A stretch of DNA of 64,000 nucleotides from Methyloceanibacter stevinii. GTDB taxonomy: Bacteria > Pseudomonadota > Alphaproteobacteria > Rhizobiales > Methyloligellaceae. Below the pieces are notes generated by a model that made no database searches, had not been told where the DNA came from, and saw only the letters and a program-made list of their open reading frames with translations. The stretch spans positions 1-64,000 of the forward strand of contig NZ_LPWE01000001.1 of assembly GCF_001723355.1 (NCBI RefSeq), given 5' to 3'. Positions 53,130 through 62,263 of the stretch are shown here, piece after piece (within the stretch, counting starts at the first letter, position 1; every line of letters begins with the position of its first letter). The position numbers and the translations under genes were made by a program.

Positions 53130-54992
53130 ATGGCTCTGCAATCACGCCAGCGCACGCCGAACCCTCATCTCGGCGCCTATTACGGGATCGTCGCCAGCGC
53201 CTTCGTCTCGCTCGCGATCCTGCTGGCCATGGCGGAGCAATTGGGATGGGGCGGCGGATCGATCGCGCGGCTGATGATCCTGATGCCGATGATCCTCTAC
53301 ATGGCTATCGCGGTCGCGGCCCGCACACTGAACATCGAGGACTTCTTCACATCGGGGCGCCGGGTTCCGCAGATCTATAACGGGTTCCTCATGGCGGCGA
53401 TCACCGTCGGGGGAACCGGCTTCTTCGCCTATACGGGCGCGCTGTTCTTCGTCGGCTTCGACGGTCTGGCGATCGGTCTTGGCTGGGTCTGCGGTCTGTT
53501 GCTCGCCGCCGTGCTGTTTGCGCCGTATTTGCGGCGCGTGGGGGCATACACGCTTCCGGCCTATTTCGGCCTGCGCTTTCGCTCGCCGCTGACGCGCATG
53601 GTGGCGAGCGCGCTCCTGATCGCACCGACATTTCTCCTGCTTGCCGCCGAAGCGAAGATCGCGGCCATGGTGCTTTCGCTCTTCCTGCCCGCGGCCCACT
53701 GGGTGGCCGTGCTGATCGTGGTCGTGTTCATCGCCGCGACGGGAATTCTCGGAGGCATGCGCGCCCTGACATGGTCGGGCAGCGCCCAGTTCATCACGGG
53801 CAGCCTCGGCCTCGCCATTCCGCTGACGGTGGTCGCGGTGGTCCTGACCAACCTGCCGGCGCCGCAATTCACCTATGGGGGACTACTCGGCTCCCTGGGG
53901 AACGCGGAGGCTGCGGCCGGCGTTGGCGCGGCCGGTCCGAGCGCGGTCGCGGGTTTCCCCGGTCACGAACCGGTCGCCGCCGTGACGCCCTTTCTACAGG
54001 CCTTCAGCACGATCTCGGAGGCGGGCTTCTTCGCGGTGTTTGTCTGTTTCGCGCTCGGCACGGCCGCTTTGCCCAGCCTGCTGGCCCGGAGCGGCGTGAC
54101 CGCGTCCGTCGCAGACCAGCGCCGATCTACGGCCTGGGCGCTCCTGCTCGTCTCCCTCTTCGCCATGACGGCGCCGGCCCTCGTCGTGTTCGCAAAGGTC
54201 TTGATGTTCGGAGATATCGTTCTCATCCCCACGCAAGGTCTACCGGCCTGGTTCAACGATCTAAGCGCGCTCCAGTTGCTGCGCGCCACGGACCTGAATG
54301 GGGACGGATCGATCAGTTTCAGCGACCTCCTCGTCGCGCGCGACGGGGTCGCACTGGCGCTGCCTACACTCGCGGCGCTACCCTATATCCTCACGGCGCT
54401 GATGGCCGCGGCCGGACTTGCGGTCGCACTCGCCGCATCCGGCTCTCACCTCTTCACGCTCAGCGCGAGCCTGTCGGACGATCTGTATCGCTCGATCGAT
54501 CCGCAGCCGATCGTGCTGCCTCGCCTTCTGCTGGCTTGGGCGGCCATCGCCGGTACCGCGCTGATCACGGCGATCTATCTGTTCATCGCCGACGTCGACG
54601 CCTTGAGCTACATGGTGACGGCCTTTGCGCTTGCAGCCGCGACGTTCTTCCCTGCCCTGTTCTTGTCGACCTGGTGGCAACGGTGCACGCTGTGGGGAGC
54701 GCTCGCGAGCATGGCGACGGGATTTGGCTTTATGCTTCTGTGCCTCATTGCGGGCGGCCTCGTCGGTATCGCTGACACCGCGGCTGGAACGGCGGCGGCG
54801 AGCCTCGTCTCGGCCTTGCTCGCCCTCGTCGGCGGCATCGGCGCCAGTCTCTATGGCCCCGCGGCCAAGGCGGCGGATACCGCTTTCTTCGAGGCGATGC
54901 GCCGCCCCGACGGCGAAACCCTCTACGACCAGGCTGAAGCACAAGCCTCGGCCGCGCAGAACAAGACAGAACAACAGGATCAGCTTGGATAA
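53130..54992 (+). CDS. Sodium:solute symporter (SSS family, VC_2705/ActP type)
   Basis: This 620-residue inner-membrane protein has about 13 helices and family signatures such as 'DFFTSGRRVPQIYNGFLMAAITVGGTGFF', 'GAYTLPAYFGLRFRSP' and 'GGMRALTWSGSAQF'. Substrates in this family are short-chain acids such as acetate; the substrate here is not fixed. Between helices it carries 'DLNGDGSISFSD' (from Asp388), a textbook EF-hand-like Ca loop. Residues from about 250 to 280 form a Gly/Ala-rich loop. The prolyl aminopeptidase start overlaps its 3' end. Confidence 0.9.
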   Translation: MALQSRQRTPNPHLGAYYGIVASAFVSLAILLAMAEQLGWGGGSIARLMILMPMILYMAIAVAARTLNIEDFFTSGRRVPQIYNGFLMAAITVGGTGFFAYTGALFFVGFDGLAIGLGWVCGLLLAAVLFAPYLRRVGAYTLPAYFGLRFRSPLTRMVASALLIAPTFLLLAAEAKIAAMVLSLFLPAAHWVAVLIVVVFIAATGILGGMRALTWSGSAQFITGSLGLAIPLTVVAVVLTNLPAPQFTYGGLLGSLGNAEAAAGVGAAGPSAVAGFPGHEPVAAVTPFLQAFSTISEAGFFAVFVCFALGTAALPSLLARSGVTASVADQRRSTAWALLLVSLFAMTAPALVVFAKVLMFGDIVLIPTQGLPAWFNDLSALQLLRATDLNGDGSISFSDLLVARDGVALALPTLAALPYILTALMAAAGLAVALAASGSHLFTLSASLSDDLYRSIDPQPIVLPRLLLAWAAIAGTALITAIYLFIADVDALSYMVTAFALAAATFFPALFLSTWWQRCTLWGALASMATGFGFMLLCLIAGGLVGIADTAAGTAAASLVSALLALVGGIGASLYGPAAKAADTAFFEAMRRPDGETLYDQAEAQASAAQNKTEQQDQLG

Positions 54993-55956
54993 CCTGACCG
55001 AGCCACAACGTTTTCATCTTTACCCCGCGATCGCCCCTTTTCGTACGGGCCGTCTTCCAGTGTCCGGGGGACACGAGCTCTACTTCGAGGAGTGCGGCTC
55101 AGAAATCGGCAAGCCCGTCGTCATCCTCCACGGAGGCCCTGGGGCAGGTGTGTCGCCCGTCATGCGCCGCTTCCACGATCCACGGCTCTACCGCATCGTA
55201 CTGTTCGATCAGCGCGGTTGCGGCCGGTCGCATCCCCATGCCTCGCTCGAGAACAACACGACGTGGGACCTGGTCTCCGACATCGAAGCCTTGCGCGACC
55301 ATCTCGGGATCGAAAGCTGGCAGGTGTTCGGGGGGTCATGGGGATCGGCGCTTGCCCTCGCTTACGCGCAAACGCACCCGGATCGGGTCCGCGAACTAAT
55401 CCTGCGGGGCATCTTCCTCATGCGGAGGTCCGAGCTCGAATGGTTTTATCGGGACGGCTGCAACTGGTTGTTCCCGGAGGCGTTCGCCGACTTCACCAGC
55501 GCTATTCCGGAAGAAGAGCGTGCCGACATGATCGGCGCCTACTACAAACGGCTGACGAGTTCGGACCGGTCCGTCCAACTCGAAGCGGCCCGTGCGTGGA
55601 CGTCCTGGGAGGGACGAACCCTCTCGCTTCTGCCGGACCACGACCGCACGCGTTATCTGACGGCCGACCGCTACGCCCTCGCCCTCGCACGGATCGAATG
55701 CCACTACGTCGTCAACCGAGGCTTCTTCAAGGCGGACGATCAGCTGTTGCAGAATGCGGACCGCCTGACGGACATCCCCGGCGCGATCGTCCATGGCCGC
55801 TACGACGTGGTCACGCCGATGAAAAATGCGTTTGACCTGTCGAGGGCCTGGCCCACGGCGGAACTGCGCATTGTGCCCGACGCCGGACATGCGATGACGG
55901 AACCGGGCATCGTTCACGCCCTGATCGCAGAAACGCGGATGTTCGCCGGCGACTGA
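54985..55956 (+). CDS. pip: Proline iminopeptidase
   Basis: This cytosolic alpha/beta hydrolase removes N-terminal proline from peptides. The 323-residue product uses TTG 54985, which overlaps the symporter stop by eight bases and gives 'MDNLTEPQRFHLYPAIAPFRTGRLPVSGGHELYFEECG'. Motifs are 'HGGPGAGVSP' (oxyanion hole), 'FGGSWGSALALAYA' (catalytic Ser), 'HGRYDVVTP' (Asp) and 'DAGHAMTEP' (His). The cap domain lies between. The same frame runs further upstream but inside the symporter and without family character. Confidence 0.93.
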   Translation: MDNLTEPQRFHLYPAIAPFRTGRLPVSGGHELYFEECGSEIGKPVVILHGGPGAGVSPVMRRFHDPRLYRIVLFDQRGCGRSHPHASLENNTTWDLVSDIEALRDHLGIESWQVFGGSWGSALALAYAQTHPDRVRELILRGIFLMRRSELEWFYRDGCNWLFPEAFADFTSAIPEEERADMIGAYYKRLTSSDRSVQLEAARAWTSWEGRTLSLLPDHDRTRYLTADRYALALARIECHYVVNRGFFKADDQLLQNADRLTDIPGAIVHGRYDVVTPMKNAFDLSRAWPTAELRIVPDAGHAMTEPGIVHALIAETRMFAGD

Positions 55957-55959
55957 CCC

Positions 55960-56394
55960 TCACTCGCCCACACGGCCGATATAGCTCAGCACCACCTGGC
56001 GCTTATTGGGTGAGGTGCGATGCTCGATCAGATAGACGCCCTGCCAAATGCCGAGTGTCATTGCCCCCTCGCGAACGGGGATCGAGAGGCTCACGGAGGT
56101 CAGCATCGACTTGATGTGACTCGGCATGTCGTCGGGCCCTTCTTCGTGGTGGACGTAGGGGTGGTCCTCCGGGGCAAGCCGCTCGAGCGCGTCCAGCAGG
56201 TCGACCCGCACATTCGGATCGGCGTTTTCCTGAATGGTCAGTGACGCCGACGTGTGGGTCACGAAGACCGTCAGCAAACCGCCTTGAGCTCGGATCGACT
56301 CCAGCCATGCGGCAACCGCCCGCGTGAAATTGACAAAGCCTTTCCCGCGCGTCGGCACGGTCAAGACATGGCTCCGCTCTTCCAAACCAGCCAC
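55960..56394 (-). CDS. YjbQ family protein (UPF0047)
   Basis: The 144-residue protein has 'FVTHTSASLTIQENADPNVRVDLLDALERLAPE', 'YVHHEEGPDDMPSHIKSMLT' and 'LGIWQGVYLIEHRT', the YjbQ signature with His and Asp/Glu residues that bind metal. Family members can have weak thiamine-phosphate synthase activity; the physiological role is not settled. The start is a GTG at 56394. Its stop is three bases from that of pip. Confidence 0.92.
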   Translation of the reverse strand: MAGLEERSHVLTVPTRGKGFVNFTRAVAAWLESIRAQGGLLTVFVTHTSASLTIQENADPNVRVDLLDALERLAPEDHPYVHHEEGPDDMPSHIKSMLTSVSLSIPVREGAMTLGIWQGVYLIEHRTSPNKRQVVLSYIGRVGE

Positions 56395-56559
56395 AGACGC
56401 TCCCCTCGCTTGTTCCGACTAAACGACCGGCCTGTCCCAATATCGGTCAATCCTTAAGAGAAAATTTACCCTGACTTGCCACCGTCCAATGGACCGCTGC
56501 GGAAGTGCCACCGCGGTCGTGCCGACAGCCGCTTGGGGAGCGGAAACGGCCGCTAATTC

Positions 56560-59500
56560 ATGGGGAACGGTATGGCTTCGAACGCAGGTTGGCAAACATC
56601 CGCAAGCAGCGGGGGGCAAGACGACATCACCGGCGATCGGTGGTCCGAGCGTCATTGGGAGACACCGGGCAGCCCGTCGCTGAAGTCCTCAATGGATGCG
56701 CTTCTGGCCGAACCGATGGATCAGCGCACCGTCGAGTCACTGCTGCTGCGTCTGGTGGACCGGGTCGAGGAGACGGAACGCCGTTACGGCCAGGCCCTCA
56801 ACGAACTTCATTCCCGCCTCGATCAATTGTCGCAGACCACGAATGCGGCGCGCAGCACGAGCACGCCGGAGAACGCCGATACGTTCGACAGGCTGCACGA
56901 ACAGGTGAGCAGTCTGGCCAAGCGGCTGGAGACCGAGCCCAGGACGCACCTCGACGACTTCGAACGCCTGGGCCGCGCGATCACCGGCGGCATGCGGGGC
57001 GATTTCGACGAGAAGCCCTACGGGATAACCCACGAGGAGCCGGCGCCCAGCCCCTTCGCCCAGTCGATCCAGCACGCCCGCAGCACCAATCATCTTGCCC
57101 CCGAGCTTGCCCCGCCCGTCGAATGGCCTTGGGAGTCCAAGCCCGTCTCTGCCTCTGCCGATTTCGACAACCGGCTGACCGAGATGGCAAACCGGCTGGA
57201 ACAATCGATCGGCGCGGCCATGCCGAGCAGCACGATCGAAGCGTTGAATGCGCGCCTCGAAGAAGTCGGCAACCAGATCGCACAATCTCTCGATGCCGCG
57301 CCGAGCCGGGCAGCCTGGAGCATGTCGAGCAGCAAATCGCCGACATGGGACGGCAACTGAACCGCGCCGAGGAACAGCTCGGCCGCCTCGGCGGTGTCGA
57401 GGAGCGCCTGGTCCAGCTTCTCTCGCGCCTGGAGACCAAGGACACGCCCCCCAAACCGGCCGAAATCGACGCGGGGCAGCTTCAGGAGATTGCCGCCAAG
57501 GCTGCGGTCGAGGCCGCCCGCCTCGTCGCGGACGACTCGCAAAAGACGACCGACCGGCTCGAGGCCATGCAGCGCGAGCTGAACGCCGTGGGCGACACCA
57601 CCCGCCAGGCCGACGACAAGCTCAACAACACGCTGCAATCGGTTCACGAGTCGCTGAGACAGCTCGTGCAGCAAGTCGAACGCCCCGTGGCGCGATCGCC
57701 TCAGACCAATCCATTCGTTGCAAAGACCGAACGCAAGCGGTCGATACCCGGCGGATCGCCGGTCCCCACTCAGCCCGAACCCGTAGCCAGGGCGGCCCAG
57801 CCGGCCGCGCCTGTGCAGGAAACGGCTCCTGCTCCTGCGCCTGCACCGCAGGCGCAACCGGCGCCGCAACAACCGCGCCAACCCACGCCGGCCCCAATAC
57901 CCAAGCAGCGGCGCGCCCGCCGCGCTCAAGCGCCGACGAGGCCGAGATGCGCGTGAAGGAGACGCTGCGGAACCGGCTCGATGCGACCTCCGCCAATGCG
58001 AAACCGCGCAATCTTCTGGCCGCCTTCGAACGCGCCCGGGCCCCGCATGTGGAAGCGGCCGCTCAGGACCTGGGCGCGGACGATCCGCGCGAGAGCGGGG
58101 CCTCTGAGGATATGTTGCCGCAGCGCGCGGCGACGGCCCAGGCCGCGGCCGCTCAGGCTGCGGCCCTCGCCGAAAGCCGCGAGGAGCGTCCGGTGCGCCG
58201 CGAGCCGCGCGTCGACCTCGCAGCGGACGACCAGAGCCGCAACCGGAAACGGCCTTATCTCATCATTTCCGCCGCGGTGCTTCTCACGATCAGCGCGCTC
58301 CTCCTGTACGGACGGCTGGGATCCAAATCCGCCGACGACACGCGCGCGATTCCGCAAAGCGGAGCGGCGCTGCCGAGCGGCGAGGCACCCTCACCCGAAG
58401 CGTCCAACCAGACGGTCCCTGCGGCGCCATGGAAGCGCCCATGGATGCGCCTATGGAGGAACTGCCCGGCGATCAGCAGTCGGGAATGTTCGGGTTTGCG
58501 CCCGTCCCTGAGACCACTTCCGTGCCCGGGCTCTTGCCGATGGAGGATCGCGTCGGCAAAGCAGAACCTGGCGTGACGGACATCCCCAAGTCGCCGAGCC
58601 ATAAGGCTCCCGCAAATGGCGTCACACCGGCGCCCCAACTCGCGTCGCTGCGGTCCGACAATACGGGTTCGCTTCCGAGCGACGTGGTCTTCTCCGTTGA
58701 AGAGCCCGCGTCCGCGACAGAGGTAGCGCTGGCCGAGCAGTTGACGAAAACATCCGTGAAAGGTCCGGTGCCGCCGGAAGCCCTCGGGTCGAGGGCCATT
58801 CGTGAAGCCGCTGCGAGCGGCAACCCGATCGCGCAATACGTCATCGGCACCCGGTATATCGACGGAACCGGCGTGGCGGCCAATCCGAAGACGGGGTCGG
58901 AGTGGATGGAGCGCGCCGCGCGGAGCGGACTCGCCCCGGCGCAATACCGGCTCGGCACCATGTACGAGCGTGGCATCGGCGTAACCGCCGATATCGATAC
59001 CGCTCGCAGCTGGTATCTCGCCGCTGCCGAACGCGGCAACGTCAAAGCAATGCACAATCTCGCCGTCAGCGTGAGCGGCGGCGGCGGCGCAACGCCGAAC
59101 TACGCTCTTGCAGCAAAATGGTACGGCGAAGCGGCGCTGCGCGGCCTTGCCGACAGCCAGTTCAATCTCGGCATCCTGGCCGAGCACGGCCTGGGCCAGA
59201 CCAAGAACCTCGCCGAAGCCTACAAGTGGTATGTCCTTGCGGGCAATCAGGGTGACATGGAGCGCAGAAGCGCCGCGACATCGTCAGTGCTCAGCTTTCG
59301 CCGAAGACGATCCTTACCATCGACGGCAGAGTTGCCACGCGGAAGGCGAAGGCGACGGCGCCCGAAGCCAATTCCGTGACCGAGCCGGACTCGTGGGGCA
59401 GCGGGGCGACCTCTGCCGCCGGAACCAAGACGCCCCAGGGGGCCACGCTGGTGAGCCGGGCCCAGACCCTGCTCAACAAGCTGGGCTACGATGTGGGTGT

Positions 59501-59627
59501 TCCCGACGGCCTTGCCGGCGAGAAGACCCGCACCGGCGTCAAGCGCTTCCAAGAGCGGAACGGGCTCGCTCAGACCGGTGAGGTCACTATTCCGCTCGTC
59601 ACGCAGCTCGAGGCGCTCGCAAGCTAA
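56560..59627 (+). CDS. PodJ-like polarity protein: coiled coil, TM helix, Sel1 repeats, peptidoglycan-binding domain (four frameshifts)
   Basis: Read in order, the frames give a cytosolic N-terminus ('SMDALLAEPMDQRTVESLLLRLVDRVEETERRYGQAL'), long coiled coils ('VEQQIADMGRQLNRAEEQLGRLGGVEERL'), a Pro/Ala/Gln linker, a basic-flanked TM helix ('RPYLIISAAVLLTISALLLYG', bases about 58250-58315), Sel1 repeats ('PIAQYVIGTRYIDGTGVAANPKTGSEWMERAAR', about 58800-59250) and a peptidoglycan-binding domain ('LLNKLGYDVGVPDGLAGEKTRTGVKRFQERNGL'). This is the PodJ layout, which in Caulobacter and Agrobacterium organises a cell pole. Frames break near 57305, 57894, 58425 and 59262, each by one missing base; restored length is 1023 residues. 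A start at ATG 56572 is equally good. Confidence 0.85.
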
Positions 59628-59773
59628 GGGGGACGCCCCTTGGTCATACAACGACCTGTCCACACTTCCGCCCGAAATTCGGTGAGAAATGCGGCTTCTC
59701 CCGCTTGGCGCATTGACTCGCCGACCTGCGGCGAACACGGTGCACGAGCGCCCGCCCACTGACCGATCAACCG

Positions 59774-60700
59774 ATGTTCCAAATTTATCTGCCGATTGCC
59801 GAGATTTCAGTGAACCTATTGGTGATGCTGGGTCTGGGTGCGGCGGTTGGCTTCCTATCGGGCATGTTCGGCGTCGGCGGCGGATTTCTTCTCACCCCGT
59901 TCTTGATGCTGTCAGGCATTCCGCCGGCCATCGCCGTGGCCACCGGCGCCAATCAAATCGTCGGCACATCGGTATCCGGCACTCTCGCGCAATGGCGGCG
60001 CGGCAATGTCGATCTGCACATGGGGGCCATCCTCATCGCAGGCGGTGTCGCGGGAGCGCTCATCGGCGTGCTCCTCCTGCGGTATTTGCGTGGCGTCGGT
60101 CAGGCCGGCCTTATCATCTCCCTCACCTATGTCGTCTTCCTCGGCTCCATCGGTGCATTGATGCTTTGGGAGAGCGTCAACGTGATGCGGCGTCAGCGGG
60201 CGGGGAAGACCGTCTCCGCACGGAAGTCGGGCCAGCACAACTGGATTCACGGCCTGCCGTTCAAGATGCGCTTTCCGCGCTCGCGGCTCTATATCAGCGC
60301 AATCCCGCCGCTCGTGATCGGCGCGCTCGTCGGGCTACTCGCGGCGTTCTTGGGTGTGGGCGGCGGTTTCGTCATGGTCCCCGCCATGATCTACATCCTG
60401 CGCATGCCGACCAATATCGTGGTCGGCACATCGATCTTCCAAATCATCTTCGTGACCGCTCTCGTCACGCTGCTCCATGCCACGCTCAATCACACGCTGG
60501 ATATCCTCCTGGCGGTCTTGTTGATCGTGGGGGGCGTCATTGGCGGTCAGTTCGGCGTACGGGCCGGACAGAAGCTCCGCGGCGAGCAGCTCCGCGCCTT
60601 GCTGGCGCTCATGGTGCTTGGCGTTGCGGCGCGGATCCTGATCGATCTGGTGGTGCGTCCGGCCGATCTCTACAGCATCATTCCGATGGTCGGGAGTTGA
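59774..60700 (+). CDS. TauE/SafE-family permease
   Basis: This 308-residue inner-membrane protein has eight or so helices in two repeats, each opening with a Gly motif ('GFLSGMFGVGGGFLLTPFL' and 'GLLAAFLGVGGGFVMVPAMIY'), diagnostic of the TauE/SafE (DUF81) family. It is a different subgroup from the one in the cys operon. The next gene is a TIGR02186 protein, a known partner arrangement in alphaproteobacteria. Substrate is probably a sulfur oxyanion or organosulfonate but is not fixed. Confidence 0.92.
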   Translation: MFQIYLPIAEISVNLLVMLGLGAAVGFLSGMFGVGGGFLLTPFLMLSGIPPAIAVATGANQIVGTSVSGTLAQWRRGNVDLHMGAILIAGGVAGALIGVLLLRYLRGVGQAGLIISLTYVVFLGSIGALMLWESVNVMRRQRAGKTVSARKSGQHNWIHGLPFKMRFPRSRLYISAIPPLVIGALVGLLAAFLGVGGGFVMVPAMIYILRMPTNIVVGTSIFQIIFVTALVTLLHATLNHTLDILLAVLLIVGGVIGGQFGVRAGQKLRGEQLRALLALMVLGVAARILIDLVVRPADLYSIIPMVGS

Positions 60701-60701
60701 G

Positions 60702-61514
60702 ATGCGCACGACCTTGCTCATCCCCGCGCTTCTGACTCTGGCATTTCTCGCCCGTCCTGCGCACGGCCAGGACGCTGCGCCGCCTGCACCGGTCCTCAAA
60801 CCAGGAACAAGCCACGAAAGGGTGCTTGCGGATATTTCTACGCGCGAGGTCGCGATCCAGTCGAACTTCAGCGGTGTCGAGATTCTGATCTTCGGCAGTA
60901 TCGATTTCAGCGACGCCCGCATGCCGACCTACGGGAAGTACGATGTGATCGCCCTGGTGCGCGGCCCCACGGATCCCATAACAATCCGGCGGAAGACACG
61001 CGTGGGCGGTATTTGGGTGAACGGTCCGAGTGCGACCTATTCGGACGCGCCGAGCTTCTACGCAGTCCTGTCATCGCGCCCGGTCCGCGCCATCGCGTCG
61101 AACGAGACCCTGAAGGAGCTTGATATTGGCCTATCGGAGCTCAATTTCGGACGAGAGACCGCCGGCAGCCCGCAGGAACAGAGCTTCGAATCCGCCCTGA
61201 TCCGGCTGATGGAAGAGAGGAATCTGTATACGGAAGATGATTCCGGTGTGGTGTTCATCGGCCGCAGCCTCTTTCGCGCGACGGTGGCCCTGCCGGCGAA
61301 CGTCCCGACGGGCCGCTACCGGGTGGAAGTGTATCTCTTTCGGGACGGGAACCTCGCGAGCAAGACGAAGGGATCGCTGGAGGTCAACAAGGCCGGAATG
61401 GAGGCGACGATCTACAATCTCGCCCTTCACCAGCCGTTTCTTTACGGTCTTCTCGGAATCGCCATCGCGGTGCTCGCGGGCCTCATGGGCTGGTTCGCCT
61501 TCCGCAAAGACTAA
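60702..61514 (+). CDS. TIGR02186 family membrane-anchored protein
   Basis: The 270-residue protein has a signal peptide ('LLIPALLTLAFLARPAHGQ'), a periplasmic part with 'EVAIQSNFSGVEILIFGSID' and 'YDVIALVRGPTDPITIRRKTRVGGIWVNGPSATY', and a C-terminal TM helix ('GLLGIAIAVLAGLMGWFAF'). This matches TIGR02186 (alphaproteobacterial TM protein), almost always encoded after a TauE/SafE permease. The periplasmic part may assist substrate capture. The ATG follows the permease stop by one base. Confidence 0.92.
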   Translation: MRTTLLIPALLTLAFLARPAHGQDAAPPAPVLKPGTSHERVLADISTREVAIQSNFSGVEILIFGSIDFSDARMPTYGKYDVIALVRGPTDPITIRRKTRVGGIWVNGPSATYSDAPSFYAVLSSRPVRAIASNETLKELDIGLSELNFGRETAGSPQEQSFESALIRLMEERNLYTEDDSGVVFIGRSLFRATVALPANVPTGRYRVEVYLFRDGNLASKTKGSLEVNKAGMEATIYNLALHQPFLYGLLGIAIAVLAGLMGWFAFRKD

Positions 61515-61537
61515 GAAGTGTCCGGCACCGGGGGCGT

Positions 61538-62263
61538 CTAGTCGGGAAGAAGCAGGCTGCCGAGAACCGGATAAACCGCGTGCCGCCCCATCATCCAGGC
61601 TTCGAGCTGGTGCCAGAAAAATAGTGGCTTAAAGGCCTCGTTCATGACGTTAAGCCCTCCCGTGTAGGCGCCGAACGCCGGCATGACGAGGCGGCTGCCG
61701 TCACTCGCGAAGCAGCGGCGGCGAACGACTGTGCCGCGCCGGGAAATACGCGCGATGGGATGCAAGTGGCCGACGATCTCCGGCCCTGTCGCCTCCTCCG
61801 ACGGCTCGTGGCGCAACACGACGCCTTCGATGGTCAGCGACCCGCAGACCGTCCCGCCAACGCTCTCGGGCAGATGCGGATCGTGATTGCCGCAAATCCA
61901 GAACCAGTCGCGGCCCTTCTGCAGCGACCGCAGCCTCGCGAAATCGTCGTCAACCAACCTGTCCGCGCATTCGCTGCGGTGGAAGCTGTCGCCAAGCGCG
62001 ACGACGCGTTGCGGATCGAGCGCCTCGATGAGCTTGCCGAGTCGCGACAGGGTCGCCCGCGTATCGTAAGGCGGGAGCAGCATGCCGCGGGCGGCCAAGG
62101 CAGCGCCCTTCTCCAAGTGAAGATCGGCGACGAGCAGCGCATCCTGCTCCGGCCAATAAAGGGCCCCCGCCACGAGCGGCTGAAATGAATGTTTTCCGAT
62201 GGTGAGACGCGACCGCAATGTCGGCGCGGTCTCTGGCATGAGATCAAGTCTAGCGTGCAGCAT
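61538..62263 (-). CDS. pdeM: Ligase-associated phosphoesterase PdeM
   Basis: PdeM is a calcineurin-type metallophosphoesterase encoded with an Lhr-type helicase and an ATP-dependent DNA ligase in DNA-damage clusters. The region reads 'HSFQPLVAGALYWPEQDALLVADLHLEKG', 'LLPPYDTRATLSRL', 'VALGDSFHRSE', 'WICGNHDP' and 'GPEIVGHLHPIARI': all five metal motifs (D-x-H, GDSFH, GNHD, GHLHP). In the given sequence the frame is continuous with the helicase upstream. An ATG at 62263 or 62239 is the likely start (241 or 233 residues). Confidence 0.85.
   Translation of the reverse strand: MLHARLDLMPETAPTLRSRLTIGKHSFQPLVAGALYWPEQDALLVADLHLEKGAALAARGMLLPPYDTRATLSRLGKLIEALDPQRVVALGDSFHRSECADRLVDDDFARLRSLQKGRDWFWICGNHDPHLPESVGGTVCGSLTIEGVVLRHEPSEEATGPEIVGHLHPIARISRRGTVVRRRCFASDGSRLVMPAFGAYTGGLNVMNEAFKPLFFWHQLEAWMMGRHAVYPVLGSLLLPD

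Noticed and set aside
1..60000. Treating the frameshifted genes as true pseudogenes
   Set aside because: Each break is a single missing base, the reading frames on both sides are well preserved to the normal C-terminus, and essential groEL is affected; error is more likely than decay.
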